A stretch of DNA of 62,000 bases from Lingula anatina (lineage: Eukaryota; Brachiopoda; Lingulata; Lingulida; Lingulidae): NCBI RefSeq assembly GCF_001039355.2, contig NW_019774258.1, forward strand, positions 1 through 62,000, in the 5' to 3' direction. Below are positions 1-13,100 of this stretch, piece after piece. The notes beneath the pieces are model-generated. The model was given only the letters and a program-made list of their open reading frames with translations. It searched no databases and was not told where the DNA came from. Both the position numbers and the translations under genes were made by a program. Within the stretch, counting starts at the first letter, position 1; every line of letters starts with the position of its first letter.

Positions 1-2845
1 CCAATGGAAGTTATCAAATTTCTGAAAGTTTTATCCAAATCCATCCATAACACTTTGAGTTGGGTTGTTCACAAAGAAACCAAGAAAGGCAATCAGTGAA
101 CCTCCATGGAGATTAATGGAAATAAAACTGCAGGTTGGGATGACCCACGAGAACAACGCTGATGTCAAACGCATTAATGCATTTTGTATCGCTGACTTTG
201 TTATCTAATAAGAGAAGCCGTAGGAAGCCCCAGTCCTATAATTGGAGTAAAGGGGAGAAAAAAATAACCTCCAGTTTTAGTTCACGCTTACTTTACCAAG
301 TAATCAGAAAAGCTGATTGTTGTGGAAATATGCATATATATATTTAAAAAAAAAACATAGAAATTAGACCAAAAAATTAGAAAATCTGACTAAGCTGAAC
401 TTCATTGAAAGCCATACTCTCATACTGCCACCTGTATCACACAACATATTGAATTAAATTTAAATACATAGATGCTGTAACAACTGCAACATAAAATGAA
501 AATTATTTTATAAACAGTAAAATAATGCGAACTGTATTTTCATCAAACCTCTGCTTTAATTACAAACCTAACACCTGCAAAGAAAAAAAAGATGATAAGG
601 AAAAACAAGAGCACATTAAGCCACACATACCTTTGGATCAGACAAAAACTGTCACCAGTGAATAAATTTGTCCAACTATTTTCACATTGAAAGTCCCACC
701 ATTTCCCTAATCTGCGGTAATTTGTTTCATGGATCAGAGCACTTCCCACTGTGCTGGTTGTGGTTTAAACTGGTTGATTGTTTTACCCCTCGCAGCCTTT
801 TATATCTTCACCTCTCCTGCATACGTCAGTTCTGATTACGACTCGGGTTTTGGTTACATGATTGGATTTACCTATCCCTGTGGAAAAATCCCCTTGCAAG
901 GCATAGTTTTCATCCGTATGTACGTGTGCAGGACCTGCCTCCGTTAGCTTGCAATCACAAATGTTGGCCTAGAACTTGAGCTTAGAAAAGAATTCCCATT
1001 AAAGAAGCAGCTTAAGTTAGCTATTTCATGGTACATTTGTATAATCTTGCAATAGATTTTTGTGCACTTAGCAGAGTGGAGGCCGATCCTGCAGACAAGG
1101 TATTGGTTTTCTTCAGGCAAGATTTGGAGTGAGGTTCAATTTTTAGAATTCTTAGAATTATTTATAATGGTCTTGCTTGATGTTTATATTTTGTATGTTA
1201 ATAGTGTTCACCATGTTAAGTCTGATAATTTAGCACACGCTGCTATTTCATCCTGTAGCGTGTAATTAGACTATTTGATGCACATTAAACAAGCAAGTTT
1301 CAGCATGGGGTAAAGCAATCATGTGCATGACACTTGTAAATACCTCACTGGAATGTTCTCAAGTAATGGGCATGACACAAATTTTTTCGAAGAATTTTTG
1401 AAAACTTGTTTTGCAACTAAGTGAATTCCCACACTGAGATAAGTTTTAAAAGTAGTTGAAGAGTTGTGTGTATTTCTGGGAATTTCTTTTTTTCCCTGAA
1501 AACAGCAGAGTGAATTCTAGGTATTTCCTGCAAAAGACCTGTAACATTTTAAAAAGACATCTTTTAAGCGGTTTCCGGGAAGAAAGCAGCCAAATGTCAG
1601 ATAGAACATGAATTACATAATACATTTTTTCAGGATAATCAGGAAGCAATGAGTTTAGTGAAACTAGAAAAGTAATAAATCTTAAGTGAATATGACATTT
1701 TGAGGAAGATTTTGATCATCACCCATAAGGCGTACTATGTTCATGAAGATCTCGGCTGATAATGTCATAGAAATTCAGAAATACTATGTAGAGCATTTTC
1801 TCAGAAATTCTAGGATTTTTTCAATTATACCATGTGAAACATTGCCCCCCCCCATCCCCATTCGAACCATGACATCAAGAATAATGAATTATCAATGTTA
1901 TAAATATAAATATTAATTGTAATTATGTAATATTTTCAGCAACTTCTGAAGAACATCTTTTTGAACATTTTGATAAACTATTTATGAATGTAATTAAATT
2001 TCATAATTTTGATATAATTTTTGAACATTTCCAAGCAGACCAAAGTGGAGGAGTGTTCAGTGCCAGTGTAAACAACTTCAACTCATATCTTGGTATCAGT
2101 AAAGCAGCCCTGCATAAAAACAATAACTATAGGTCATTTATTTGTTTGTTTATTTGTTTGTTTGCAATGCTATCATGTTATCTTTGAGGAATTTTGGGAA
2201 AGGAGAACCAAACATTCTTCCTCCAGACCTCACTGCCACTTTCCTCAAATCACCTCATTCATTGGGACAGATATCTGAAAATGGGTTTGTTTATGGTTTT
2301 AATTTACTTACTGGATTACTGATTTCTTCCTAATCCTTCTTCATTACTAAGAAGTGTTCATTAATCACAGTTGCAATTAAACCATGAACTTGAAAGTCAC
2401 GTGATAGATTCTCTTCTACTCTCAAAACTTCGAAAAAAGTTAATTGCTTGGACACATGCTGTGCTATAACAAGCTTGATTTCAGTCAACAACTTTGTGCC
2501 AAAGTTTATACAATTTATTTTGATGCAGGTGTAATTGAAATAATTATAGTTTGCATATGCCTGTACTACTACGTACGTGTAGCAACAGATATCTGACAAG
2601 AAAAATCAGTACCAATGTTTATCATATATACCTGTTAGCTTTATGGAATTTTTGGGAGAAAACATTAAAGGTCTGATTTCTTTCCTTTCCTTGCCCTTTA
2701 TAAACCAAAGACTCTTATTGCCATACAAGTCATAACAGTCCCTTCTTGAGGGATGATATACAAATATCAGGTGAACGTATTACAGGACATCTATTGTAGT
2801 GACCAACCCTATCAAATAAAGTTCCAACTGTTCATTTTCCTTCAG
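1..2845. other. No recognised gene; AT-rich non-coding DNA
   Basis: I see no exon with both good splice sites and recognisable protein similarity. Open frames of 60-100 codons exist on both strands but are interrupted, low in complexity and lack splice context. A TTTG/TTTA-type simple repeat lies at about 2142-2164. If the candidate exon at 2846 is real, this stretch is most likely intron of that gene. Confidence 0.5.
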
Positions 2846-4587
2846 AGAAGAGCAGAAACACATCCATCAGATCTAGTATTCAGACAGAGCATCATGGCAG
2901 ATAATGAGGGTTAGTGCTCTTTAACTTGGTGTGATTAGGACGACAAATTAAAAGATTCCAGGTTAATTGAGTTAATTGTAGAGATTAATTGAATTTGAAT
3001 TGCAGTGGTGTTTGGAACATCATATCTCCTTGGCTTTAAATTAACACCCAATTTAGCCTCATTATTCACTGAGAGTGAGTGCTACCTGCTCTCTTCTGGA
3101 AGCTGGTATATCCCGTTACGTACCAATAGGGGGAGGAGAAGGGGAGGAGGAGAGAGGGGGGGGGAGGCACTGGGGCATCTTCATCTTCGGCAACGTATTT
3201 GGCTGTTTTTCATGGGGAGAAATAATAGTCAGAAAATAATTAGTTTTAACTATTTTATCAGCGTTCCAACAGAGCTAAATTCAATGGTAACAGGAGTTTC
3301 AAGTCGACATTAATATTTCATGGTTTCCCTTAATGAACAAGTTTGGTGTTAGTGAACAACAATGACAACGTAGACAGTACATTGTGGATAAGACACAGTC
3401 CAGTCACTTCCTAACACTTCACTGTGATCCAAATGTTATTTATACAAACTGCTGATTCTGATTTTGCCTGGCATAATCACTAAAAAAAGAATAAAATTTA
3501 AAATGAGAGAGAAATAAGAAATCACCAACTTAAATGGTCACTTTAAAGGGCTTTACAGAATACAGATCTAGGTCCAGTCCTGTAGATAATATACTATTAG
3601 TCACTTTAGCTGATATCTACAAAACAACAGACAGGCCTGTGAGGAATTATTTTGTTAACTCATTTTGAGGAAAATATTCTACATCTATTAAAAATTTATG
3701 ATCAGAACATCAAGTTTAAACAAGGTAATTCAGTAATCTATATAGCATTGTATCTTGTCAGTGCATATAGTGAGAACTATAAAAGTTTGGTTGCATTCTT
3801 AACTTTTTAACTTGAGAGACTTCAACAATGGAGATTTGTTCTATAGTGAATTAAGCCTTAGAAATGTCTAGTCTAATTTGTATCTTTATTCCTAAGATAA
3901 GTGTATATTTCCTAATCTGATGTTATTGTTAAAATTTGTTTTTCATTCTAGATAAATCAGTAAGCTTTGAACTGAAACATGAAACAGTCTAAAAATATAT
4001 CACCACAAAAGTCCATAATTCACTCAGGTTTTACATTGATTTTCCTCTAAAAAAAGTGTATGATATTATTTCCTCTCATCTGGTGTTATTGTGAAAATTT
4101 GTTTTACATTCTGGATAAGTGAGGAAGCTCTGAGCTGAAACACCCATAAAATAAACTGCAACAAAACTACATAAATCACTAAAAGAGCATGTTCAAGTTG
4201 TGTTGATTATATGTGATAAATGTTGCTGCGCGTCTCGGATGTCAATTTTTATCCCATTTCTTCATAACTGGCTGACAACCCGCGAACATCTGGTAGCTCC
4301 ACAGTACAAATCAATTACTGTGATTGCTCTTTGGCAGTAATCTCCGACCTTCTGAGGACAGACGATGTGTCTGTAGATAATATGTCCATCTTTTCCACAG
4401 TACTGAATAGCACTCAACCTTTGGGAAACTCACCTCTGAGAAACTCGTCCAAACCGTTCCGTTATGTTTTGAATGGCAAAATGGCATTTGAGTTTAAAAT
4501 GTGTAAAAATGTGAACTATTTCTCAAACAGCAACATTTACATGTATTCTCTTTCTATGTCAGACATGCATGCACACACATGCACCTG

Positions 4588-4618
<31 letters not shown>

Positions 4619-5540
4619 TTAACGCAAACCTTTGTATTCTAAAATGCACTATTATCAGATGGATAGTTAAGAATGATGACCAGCATAAGCTGAACCCTGG
4701 AAAAAATTCAGTACTATTTCAACTTCCTGATTTCTTTTCGGAGTACGTAATTCTAAGCATTCAGCTTTATTTTTTGGAAAAAAACAATCAACCATTACTT
4801 TAATTCTCTCTGTTCCTCCAATGGTTAGTATATGAAGCACCCAAAGTTTCCCATTTTCTTTTACTATTACTATTGTGGCTACGTCAACATTGCCAGTGTA
4901 TCCATACAACACACTGGCTGAATGTGATTAAAAATTGATTTGAAAAGGAAACAATTCCTCTTCCATCTATTATCCACATCAATTGTGTCCCTGTCCTGGT
5001 GTTTACTGTAGAAAATTGAGTTTAGCTTTGATGGATTAGAAACAGCAGCAGGGCATTCAGTGTAAAGTAGAGTTTTTCTTGGTCACACATATGACTGATA
5101 AATTGAAGGGATGAGGGTTGAGGGGTGAAATAAATTGGGTCGAGGCTGTAAATTATTGGAGTTGGAGAAAGTAAAATAAGTAGGGGTTGGGGGGGGGTAG
5201 GATATTTGGGGATCTGGTAGAAAAAAAGGAAGGAATAGAATAAGTGGGTGTTGAAGGTAGAATATATGGGGGGGGGGGAATAGAATTAGTGGGGGTGGTA
5301 GTGAAATAATATAATTGGGGGTAGGGGAGTAAAATAAGCATGGTGGGAGTTAACCAAACACCTTCCTAAAATCCACACATCATCAATTCTTGTCATTTAG
5401 ACTTTTCTGACCATGACCATATACTCACTACACTTTTATTTTACAGAAATGTTCCCCCTGCCCTCTTACTTGAACTTATTAATCTAATGGCCTGCTCTCT
5501 CCTCCCACCAGGCCACGCCAGGAAGGTCAAACATGGATGA
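2846..5540 (+). CDS. Candidate last two exons of an unidentified upstream gene
   Basis: Two exon candidates fit together. Exon 2846-2909 follows a strong acceptor (pyrimidine tract ending TTCAG), is open in only one frame and ends at a GTTAGT donor in phase 1. Exon 5512-5540 follows an excellent acceptor (CTCTCCTCCCACCAG), continues in the required phase and stops at TGA 5538-5540. The combined C-terminus includes the peptide DLVFRQSIMADNE and ends HARKVKHG. I do not recognise the family. A canonical AATAAA at 6022-6027 lies about 480 bases past the stop, as expected for a 3' untranslated region. Splice-site quality and phase agreement are the only support. Either exon could be spurious, and the upstream part of the gene is not identified. 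Confidence 0.33.
3121..3168 (+). repeat. Purine-rich (AGG/GGA) low-complexity tract
   Basis: A run of GGAGGAGAAGG-type words ends in a G block. It lies inside the putative intron of the upstream gene candidate. Confidence 0.7.
4589..4618 (+). repeat. (CA)n microsatellite
   Basis: Uninterrupted ACACAC run of about 28 bases, preceded by degenerate CA/TGCA words. Confidence 0.95.
5100..5345 (+). repeat. Degenerate G-rich minisatellite
   Basis: About five imperfect copies of a 40-55 bp unit built from GGGGG runs separated by TAGAATAAGT-like spacers. The plus strand carries many G runs of four or more bases, so quadruplex formation is possible. There is no coding signal. Confidence 0.75.
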
Positions 5541-6021
5541 CCTGCGCTAATTGGATTGAAATGACTCTGGGGTTTGCCAGAGTGTGATGAACTTCATTTC
5601 CAGTCTCAGCATCTGTGAGGTGAACCCATTCTATTGGATGATTTCACTGCACTGATCACTGATCGCACTGCCCTGCTGGGTTCAGGCCTTGTCCAGTAGT
5701 AACCAGATTAGCTGTTTTGGACGAGATACTGTTTGTTATTTATTTTTTCACAATGATTTTTAAAGCTTGTTTTGATGGGAATTTTATTTATGAAGCAGGA
5801 TATAAGGATGCATTTTTTTTCAGTATTATTTCTTTTATGAATATTTTTTAAACAGTTTGATTTTATGATTCAGACATGCGAACACATCTGTAAGCAATAT
5901 GTAGATTGTACCCTATTCAGTGTTATGATGTTATCAGGACAAGTTTTGATTTTCAGATAACTGGGAATACTGTTTATTTATAGAAATGAATATTCAACTG
6001 TAAAATTTCACATTGATTTTA

Positions 6022-6027
6022 AATAAA
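6022..6027 (+). terminator. Candidate polyadenylation signal AATAAA
   Basis: Canonical hexamer on the plus strand, downstream of the candidate terminal exon at 5512-5540. It is meaningful only if that exon is real. Confidence 0.4.
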
Positions 6028-8151
6028 TATATTGCCATGTATATTTTGATTGAACTGCAAGGCCAAGCACTGTCTGTCATCCAGTAGACCCAATTTTGAA
6101 TCAAATTCCTCTCTGCTAAATAACACCCAACCTAATTTTTTCAAACTTGTTTTCATTGTCGTGAAATTAGATATGTTTGTAGAAAATACAAGTGTCAGCT
6201 TGTAAGGGATCTAAAAACAGCACATATTTAACCCTAAGGATCTTATAGACCCCCAGGCTCCAGCAACTAATTATTAATAAATTTGTTTTTACTGTAGCAA
6301 TTATTTTTTGAATTAATCTATTTTAGTTCAAGAGGTAAAAGGTGGCCAGGGTGTGTGGAGAAGGAAAGGAGCGTGGCCGTCTCTGGAACGGAATGGTAGT
6401 AAAGATCCTAAAATATCAACTCTAGCGACCTGAGCATTTACTGCATGCTGCTTCAGATTGGTAGCTTGAACTGTGCGGTTTTAAGACGTCAGATTTAATT
6501 ACCAGTCTAAAACTTTGATCAGTAAAAAAAAAATGTGGTTTTGGATCTAGCTACTGGTACCATGGAATTTCAGATTATTCAACATTGTCATGCTGTCAAA
6601 AACAACCAAGTTGTATGTTGATTTGGTCAGTGTTTATTTTGTAGTGAAAAATGTAGTTTTATGGATTATTATCTTACACAGAGCATAGGATTGTATTGAT
6701 TGTTTGCACTGTTAAGTTGTGAAAATATGAATGTTTTTCTAATGAAAATTTAAAGATTACAGAAAAGGATTTTAATGATGAGCTTTTCCCCTTCTTTTTA
6801 GTTTAACACCTATTACTGGACTGAACTGTTCAGGTAAATCTCAGGTGACAAAAATGTGTGGAATTAAAAGAAAAATAATACTCTTTTTAAGCCAAATGTG
6901 ATCCTATAACTTACCTTTAGTTGAAGTTGGCCAGCTTTTGCTTTCTTATCAGGAAGATGTGGGAGTGGTCTATCAGTGAGCCCTCAGTCAAGTTTTCAAA
7001 GAATAATTAGTAGGAACTAATTAGCAGAAAACATCCAAGTCTGCAAAACCGTCCAAAGAAAAACTCCGTCCTCAGCCAAATGTCTGTCTTTGTAACAGTT
7101 AATTCCTATTCTTCTCAGTCTCAAGAGAGAAACGATGTGTTTATTAGGTGCAACAGCTTGGTTGAAAAAATCAAGGAATTTTAAAAAAAGAGAGAGAAAG
7201 AGGAAGCGTGATGCTTCACAGACATTTTGACGTCAGTTTTTTAGTTGATGCATTTGGTAATTGTTTGGTGTGAACCCACAGGGAACAGGACTGCCTCCAC
7301 AGGGAACAGTTCTGGTGATAACATTGTCCACCTATGTGTGCAATATCTATTATAGTTTCTCTTGTTTTTTCAAGCAATAAGTAGTCTTTCCCCCTTTCAG
7401 TAATATAGAGTTTTGTCACCTGTCCAGGGTTAATGGTACTTTAAAAGTAAGGTTAGAAGCACTTTTTATTTGTAAATATATTAATTGGTCTGATGCTTTT
7501 CTTTTGTATAACTCATTTTAGTTTATGAAGGGGAAAGAATAATTTGATTATTTATCTAAGTCACAAGAAATGATTTGGAAAGAAAATTGCTATTGATCAT
7601 AGGTTTTTTTTTTTTCACATCAGTAAGGACATCTCTTAGAACAAAAACAATAATAAAAACATTAGAACTTTCTTTAGAGTGACAGCCAATCGCCTTAACA
7701 TAGCTGCATGTAGAAAACCAATTTCAACTGAAAACAGTAAAAACTGAAAATATTTTTTGTTAAACAAACAATCTCTGCTTTAAAGCCTTTCATGAATACG
7801 TGAATTTATAGCTTCAAAAAAAAAAAAAAAAAAAAAAAAAAAAGAATAAAAACTTTCTTGAATAATGATGAATGGCAATGAATAAAAAAAATTGATAAAG
7901 TTTTTATTGCAGATTCCATCCTTTTCTCCAAGTGGCTTTTGTTTGCGGTTTTCGGGTCTATTGTCATTGAACCTGTGGTTTCCATCTGGTTTGGTGGCCA
8001 TGGTTTTTTTCTTGGCTTGGTTTGATTAAGTAAGGATATGTATTGATTCACCCCAGGACCTGTTTGCTCTCACTGTTATTAGCTGCAGCACTGGTCTGGT
8101 TTTTCTTAAAGAAAGTTTAGACGAAGTGTGTTAAATCTGCAGTGAACTTAA

Positions 8152-8487
8152 AGGGATACTAACTCTTCGTTTCGGCCAAAAAATGAATTTTCCTGGAGTA
8201 AACAACAATTTTCCCATACTTACCAAAGGTTATTGAATCCATTTTTACATTCAAAGTTAGTCCCTGGTTTTTTTCTAAATAGTTTGGTTTTTTGTTAAAA
8301 CCTCTTAAGAGATTTTAACAGAGTATAGCCATCAATGGAGGTCACGTGGTCTAAAGACAAGCTCAGATATCAGAATAATAGCTATAACTGCCGTTTTTGT
8401 GGTAAAACAGAATATATTATATTTCTATGAGTTATTCACAATGTTTTATTGTGGAATATAGATCTCATATGAAGAGTTATTATCCCT
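8152..8487 (+). mobile_element. TTAA-flanked inverted-repeat element, copy 1 (336 bp)
   Basis: The element begins AGGGATACTAACTCTTC and ends with the inverted form GAAGAGTTATTATCCCT. It is flanked on both sides by TTAA (8148-8151 and 8488-8491). TTAA target duplication is the hallmark of piggyBac-type cut-and-paste elements. There is no coding capacity, so this is a non-autonomous (MITE-like) element. A strongly similar copy lies at 24871-25208. Both carry a GGTCACGTGG E-box palindrome near the middle. Confidence 0.85.
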
Positions 8488-9270
8488 TTAAGTTACACTG
8501 AGTCTCTGAATTTAGACAATTTTAAAATGCAACAATTATGCCACAATTGTAGGTAATACTGGTCTGTGCCTAGAATGACTAAACAGTCACTTTTTCTACT
8601 ACCAGTACTAGACCAGTAGGAAAATCCTTCATTCTTGATTTCTTTTTAAGTCTTTGATATTGGAATTAAATTTCAAATATATTTCTTGTTTTAAGTTAAA
8701 CATATGAGTGCTATGCATTGAAGAAATTAAGTAGAACAATATTGTTAAAATTATTAGTCTGTAACTTCAACGCATGCTTGTTCTGAACAATAACTCATTA
8801 AATAATATCATTATGATATTAAATAATATCATAATATCATGAAATAGATAAAATAAAATGAAATTTTAAAAAATGAAATTAAGTGAAAAAAAAACAAAAT
8901 TAAATTTCAGTTTAGTTCATAGTCAACTCCTCAACATGTTGTGTAAACATTCCTTTATATCAGGAGCAAGAATTTGATTTCTGCCGTAATGGGCAGATGA
9001 GTGTAGATTTACGTTCTTTGTGTAGGTAGAAGGCAAAAGTCCCCAAGGAATTCTTTGATCTGGATGTTTTTTCAATAATGACCGCTTGTTACTGACATGT
9101 TTGTACTCAGATAGTATGTAATTGGAACTTGATTCATGTGCAGAGAGTTACCTTCAACATACTGATTGATTACGGGACAATTTCTTTGTTTGTTTTTGTT
9201 TATTTGTTACAAATTATTGATTACTTTTGTTTGATGATTTCAAGGTTCTTTTTACTTAGCACTAAACTAT

Positions 9271-9438
9271 GCAGGCCCGTAGCCAGGGGGGGTTCGGGGG
9301 TTTCAAAAGAACCCCCCTTTTTTCTGTTAAAAGGTCCACTCTAGGTAAAATTTGACCTAGGTACATGGGGATTATATGGTAAAAGGTCCACTTTTCAGAA
9401 AAAGAACCCCCCTTTGAAATTGCTGGCTATGGGCCTGC
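9271..9438 (+). mobile_element. Small inverted-repeat element (MITE-like)
   Basis: Begins GCAGGCCCGTAGCCAG and ends with the matching inverted CTGGCTATGGGCCTGC, with AGAACCCCCCTTT words inside. TAT on each side may be the target duplication. Degraded relatives are visible near 10425-10580 and 45296-45475, where GGCCTGTAGCC or CCCGTAGGCAG occurs with the same GGTTCTTTTTCTGA-like words. Confidence 0.75.
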
Positions 9439-9450
9439 TATGCTTGCTTA

Positions 9451-9452
<2 letters not shown>

Positions 9453-9484
<32 letters not shown>
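9453..9484 (+). repeat. (GT)n microsatellite
   Basis: Perfect GT run of about 30 bases immediately after the small inverted-repeat element. Confidence 0.95.
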
Positions 9485-9488
<4 letters not shown>

Positions 9489-10148
9489 GAGAGAGAGGGG
9501 AGAGTAAATGTTGTTATTATGAGAAGTGTTTTTGTACATTGGGATCAAATAAAAATCAACATTTCTCTGGTCATCAAAAGAGAAGACATGCCATTCTGAA
9601 TAACTTGATTGATATTACTTATCTGAATTTGATTGAAAGCCTAAAACATCCTTTGAAATTTATTGTATAAAAAGATCATTCATGCCGGGTCAATTGCAAG
9701 TGACTTAAAGCGAAATGTCTGTTATTGAATTCCAGACAACATACTATCAGACTTTGTAAGACATTATGATACGGAGCCAGTTTAAAGAGTATTTCTTTCA
9801 TTCTTCTCATGACTTATACCCTGTTTTCCCAGCTTAGATGGATTGTATGACATGCTTTGTGTGCATCAGAAACACTCCATTGCCATTGTTTTCAGGGTGC
9901 TTTTCAGGGTCATCAGGAAATGTCTAGTCTTCTTAGCTTCTTTGAAGTATATTTTGTCAGTGATCAGTACAAGCCAGTAGATTAGAAACTTAGAATTCTT
10001 AAATCTGTATAAAAATAATATTTTTTGATAGTTTAGCATGTAATATACCAAGGTGACAAAAAGAAATAGTGTTGAAAATTCCAGGAAAAGTAAAGTTTTG
10101 TTGTATCAAAGTCCTGTTCTCATTCTGTGACTATTTTTGTGATTTCAG

Positions 10149-13100
10149 AGGCTCAGATTCAATGAAATGTCCATCAACCAATGCCAAACTGGTGTTGATG
10201 ATAACCCAGACATCCCTCCTGAACTCTTTGATAATGACAGATCAAAGTTGGCCAAGAAAGGTAGGATGGATAAAAGCTTTTTTGTTTATTATGTAAAAGA
10301 GGAAATCCTACAAATTTCACCTGACTTCAAAGCTTGGTGAATTCCAATTTGATCAAACTATTAAAATGGACTACAGGATATGCAAAATTGAATATTAATA
10401 AAAAAAAAAAAAAAAAAACATCTCGGGCCTGTAGCCAACAATTTCAAAATGGGGGTTCTTTTTCTGATTTCATCCTTTATAATTGTGATCCAACTTGAGA
10501 AATGGCATGGAATCTAGGTAAAATTTTTGATTCAGAGGAAACCTATTCTGGTCAGAAGGGTGGTTCTTTTGAACACCCAAGACTTCTACTAAACTGTATC
10601 TTCAGTATGGCAATATTAAAATGTTTAGTTCGTGTCAGTGCACCCTGTTTTCTCAGCTTGGTAGGCTCCTCCTGTGTGATTTGCATTGTATGCATCAGAA
10701 ACACTCTATACCCATTGTTTTCAGGGTACCTGTCAATGTCAGTCAGGGAAAATTCCAGCCGTCTCAACTTTGATTCTGGCTGACAGAAATCAAATTATCC
10801 GTCTCATCCCAGTATTATGAAAAGGAGACCAACTGTCTTCTTTAAGAACCAGAGGTTTTATGAATCTTCTCCTAACATGACATACACTATACGTACTGGT
10901 ATTGCGTGCCTTAATGAAGCAGTATATTTGACCCATCTGCTGTGGTTTTGTGGGCAATACATAATAGCAAAGCACCACCATACAAGTTACCAGCTCTTTA
11001 TACTTATACTAAGGACATGTGTTTTCAGCTTTAATTCTGTTTGTTATGCCTTGTTATAAGTATCCTTTTGGGTATTTTCAAGCCAAATCCTTCATCAAAA
11101 TTTTCTCCTACACAAGAATCTATCTGACTGTGCACTTGGATTTGACATTTTTCTTCAATTTTAATTGAATAATTTAACTTAACCCAAATTAAGTGCACAA
11201 ATGTAGACCGCCAAGTTTCCTAAAGTTGCACCAGGAACTGTCAACATCAGGTACTTATATTTGAGGGGGGTTATCATTTTGAGGTCTGAATTGAGACATA
11301 TTTAATAATTATATAAGTAGCTTTTCAGGATATGTAGACATAGAATTATGACTTTTAGACTAGCACTATGCCTTTCAGTGGACCCACATATTATGATGAA
11401 CAGCCTATAGCCCAACTTCAGCTAATTTATCAGCTACACCTGCCAAAATGCTAATTTGATGCAGATTTTTAAGAGAGAATTATTTCATGCAGATGAGGTC
11501 TGCAACAAATTAGTAAGAATCAGAAGATACTATACTCTTGAAAAGTTGAGGCAAATTTGTTGCTAATTTTCCCCTTTTTTGCAATCTCATGGAGACTATT
11601 TTCAGAATCCTGCAAATTGTATAGTTTGTGGCAAATTTGCATTGCATTTGCTGCAAAATTTTCATTTTGTGAAGGGTTGGTTTACTAATAATATAATCAT
11701 ATTCACAACTAAAACTTAAATTATCACCTTTGTAAGTATGGTACCTGTCTTTTAAGTTATCACGTGTGTGTGTGTGTGTGTGTGTGTGTACATTAAGAGG
11801 TTAATCAAATTTCTTATTTTCTTCATAATTATAAAAAATATATTACCACAAGGTACTGTATTTGATATTTCCAGTGCTGAACAACAAGCATAGTCCGCTC
11901 AGTCAGGAGTTTCTGAAGAAAGGAGCGCCCCCTGGTGTCCGCGCTGAACTCTGGAGACAAACTCTGGGAGTGGAAGTAGATCAAATAGTAAGTGTGGGTG
12001 CCTTAAATACTTAAGTTGGATTTTAACCCCTTAGCCCATACAGCAGATGGCATGGGGGAGTGTGCCCCCCCCCCCCCNNNNNNNNNNNNNNNNNNNNNNN
12101 NNNNNNNNNNNNNNNNNNGCACACACCTCAAGATCAGCCCCATTGTGTTTGGTTATATAGCACTTGGTCAACTTTAGGGCAGTAGAGAGTTTGTATTTGT
12201 ATCAGCTGTATACACTAATAATAAAAGTTTTTAAAGTCTCAGCAAGTGTTAAATCATTGTAATATATTACCTGTATTACATTAGACCTTCCAAAGATGAT
12301 ACATTAGATATTCTGGTTGTGATGAGAAAAAAATATATTTGTGTGTCTCTATAAAAAGCATTCAAGAACTCCAAGGTCTTGCTTTTTTTCTAACCAAATG
12401 ATTCATTAAAGGAGGATTGTGCTACTTCTAAGAAACTGAAACAATTGAAGTTCAAGGTATTGCTAAACAAAAGTGAAAAAAAAAGAAAAGAAAAACACTT
12501 CTGGGAAATTTTAAAACCATGTCCTTAAGAGGACTTATAAAAACAAACATGTTTTAGTCGAAAGAAGTTCAAGTTGCATCATGGGGGCTCTTGGTGCTTT
12601 ATTCAGTGGAAAATGCTTTCAGGATAACAGATTAGTTCCCAACAGAAACGAGGACATGATTGCATAAAAAGCAATTCGAACTAGTGGCAAATGTGAAAGG
12701 ATTCCTGCGGCTTTGAAGAAAACCTCCCTCCTCCTTCCTGGCCAGATATCCTCCTTTTCAGGTTGAAAATCATGTCTGATAGAAGAATTGTGAGATGTTT
12801 TGAAATGTTGAATAACAATGGGATGTCAATGGTAGTGAAGGGAGGTTGATGTTTTTATAATCTTAGAAACATTTTGCATATTTTTACATGATATCAGGGT
12901 GCCAGCAAGAACAAGGATGTCATCTTTTCAGTTCCATGCATGTAAATATAATGTATATTTAATAAAGTCTTGTAAACCCAAAAGACAAAGAATTTCATAT
13001 ACACATGACACTATATGTTAGGATGAATAAAATTAATATGATGTTGGACACCTGATTGTATGAAAACTTTGGTAACTTGGAGTCACCTGTCAAGATGTTG

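Larger units (their letters stand above)
6041..10148. other. Mostly non-coding; weak candidate 5' exons of TBC1D19
   Basis: The N-terminal ~150 residues of TBC1D19 should be encoded upstream of 10149, possibly here. Two weak candidates exist. The stretch 6327-6395 (acceptor TTTTAG, donor GTAGTA) can be read with a QGVW word followed by basic residues, resembling a QGSW region that I recall from vertebrate TBC1D19. The stretch 9030-9065 reads KVPKEFFD, resembling a PKDF word upstream of the next conserved block. Neither is strong enough to join to the model. The rest is AT-rich, with a poly-A tract at about 7816-7843 and the mobile elements listed separately. Confidence 0.3.

Noticed and set aside
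4331-4642. Plus-strand frame of 103 codons ending in a CA repeat
   Set aside because: The C-terminal part is microsatellite. The upstream part has no acceptor or homology.
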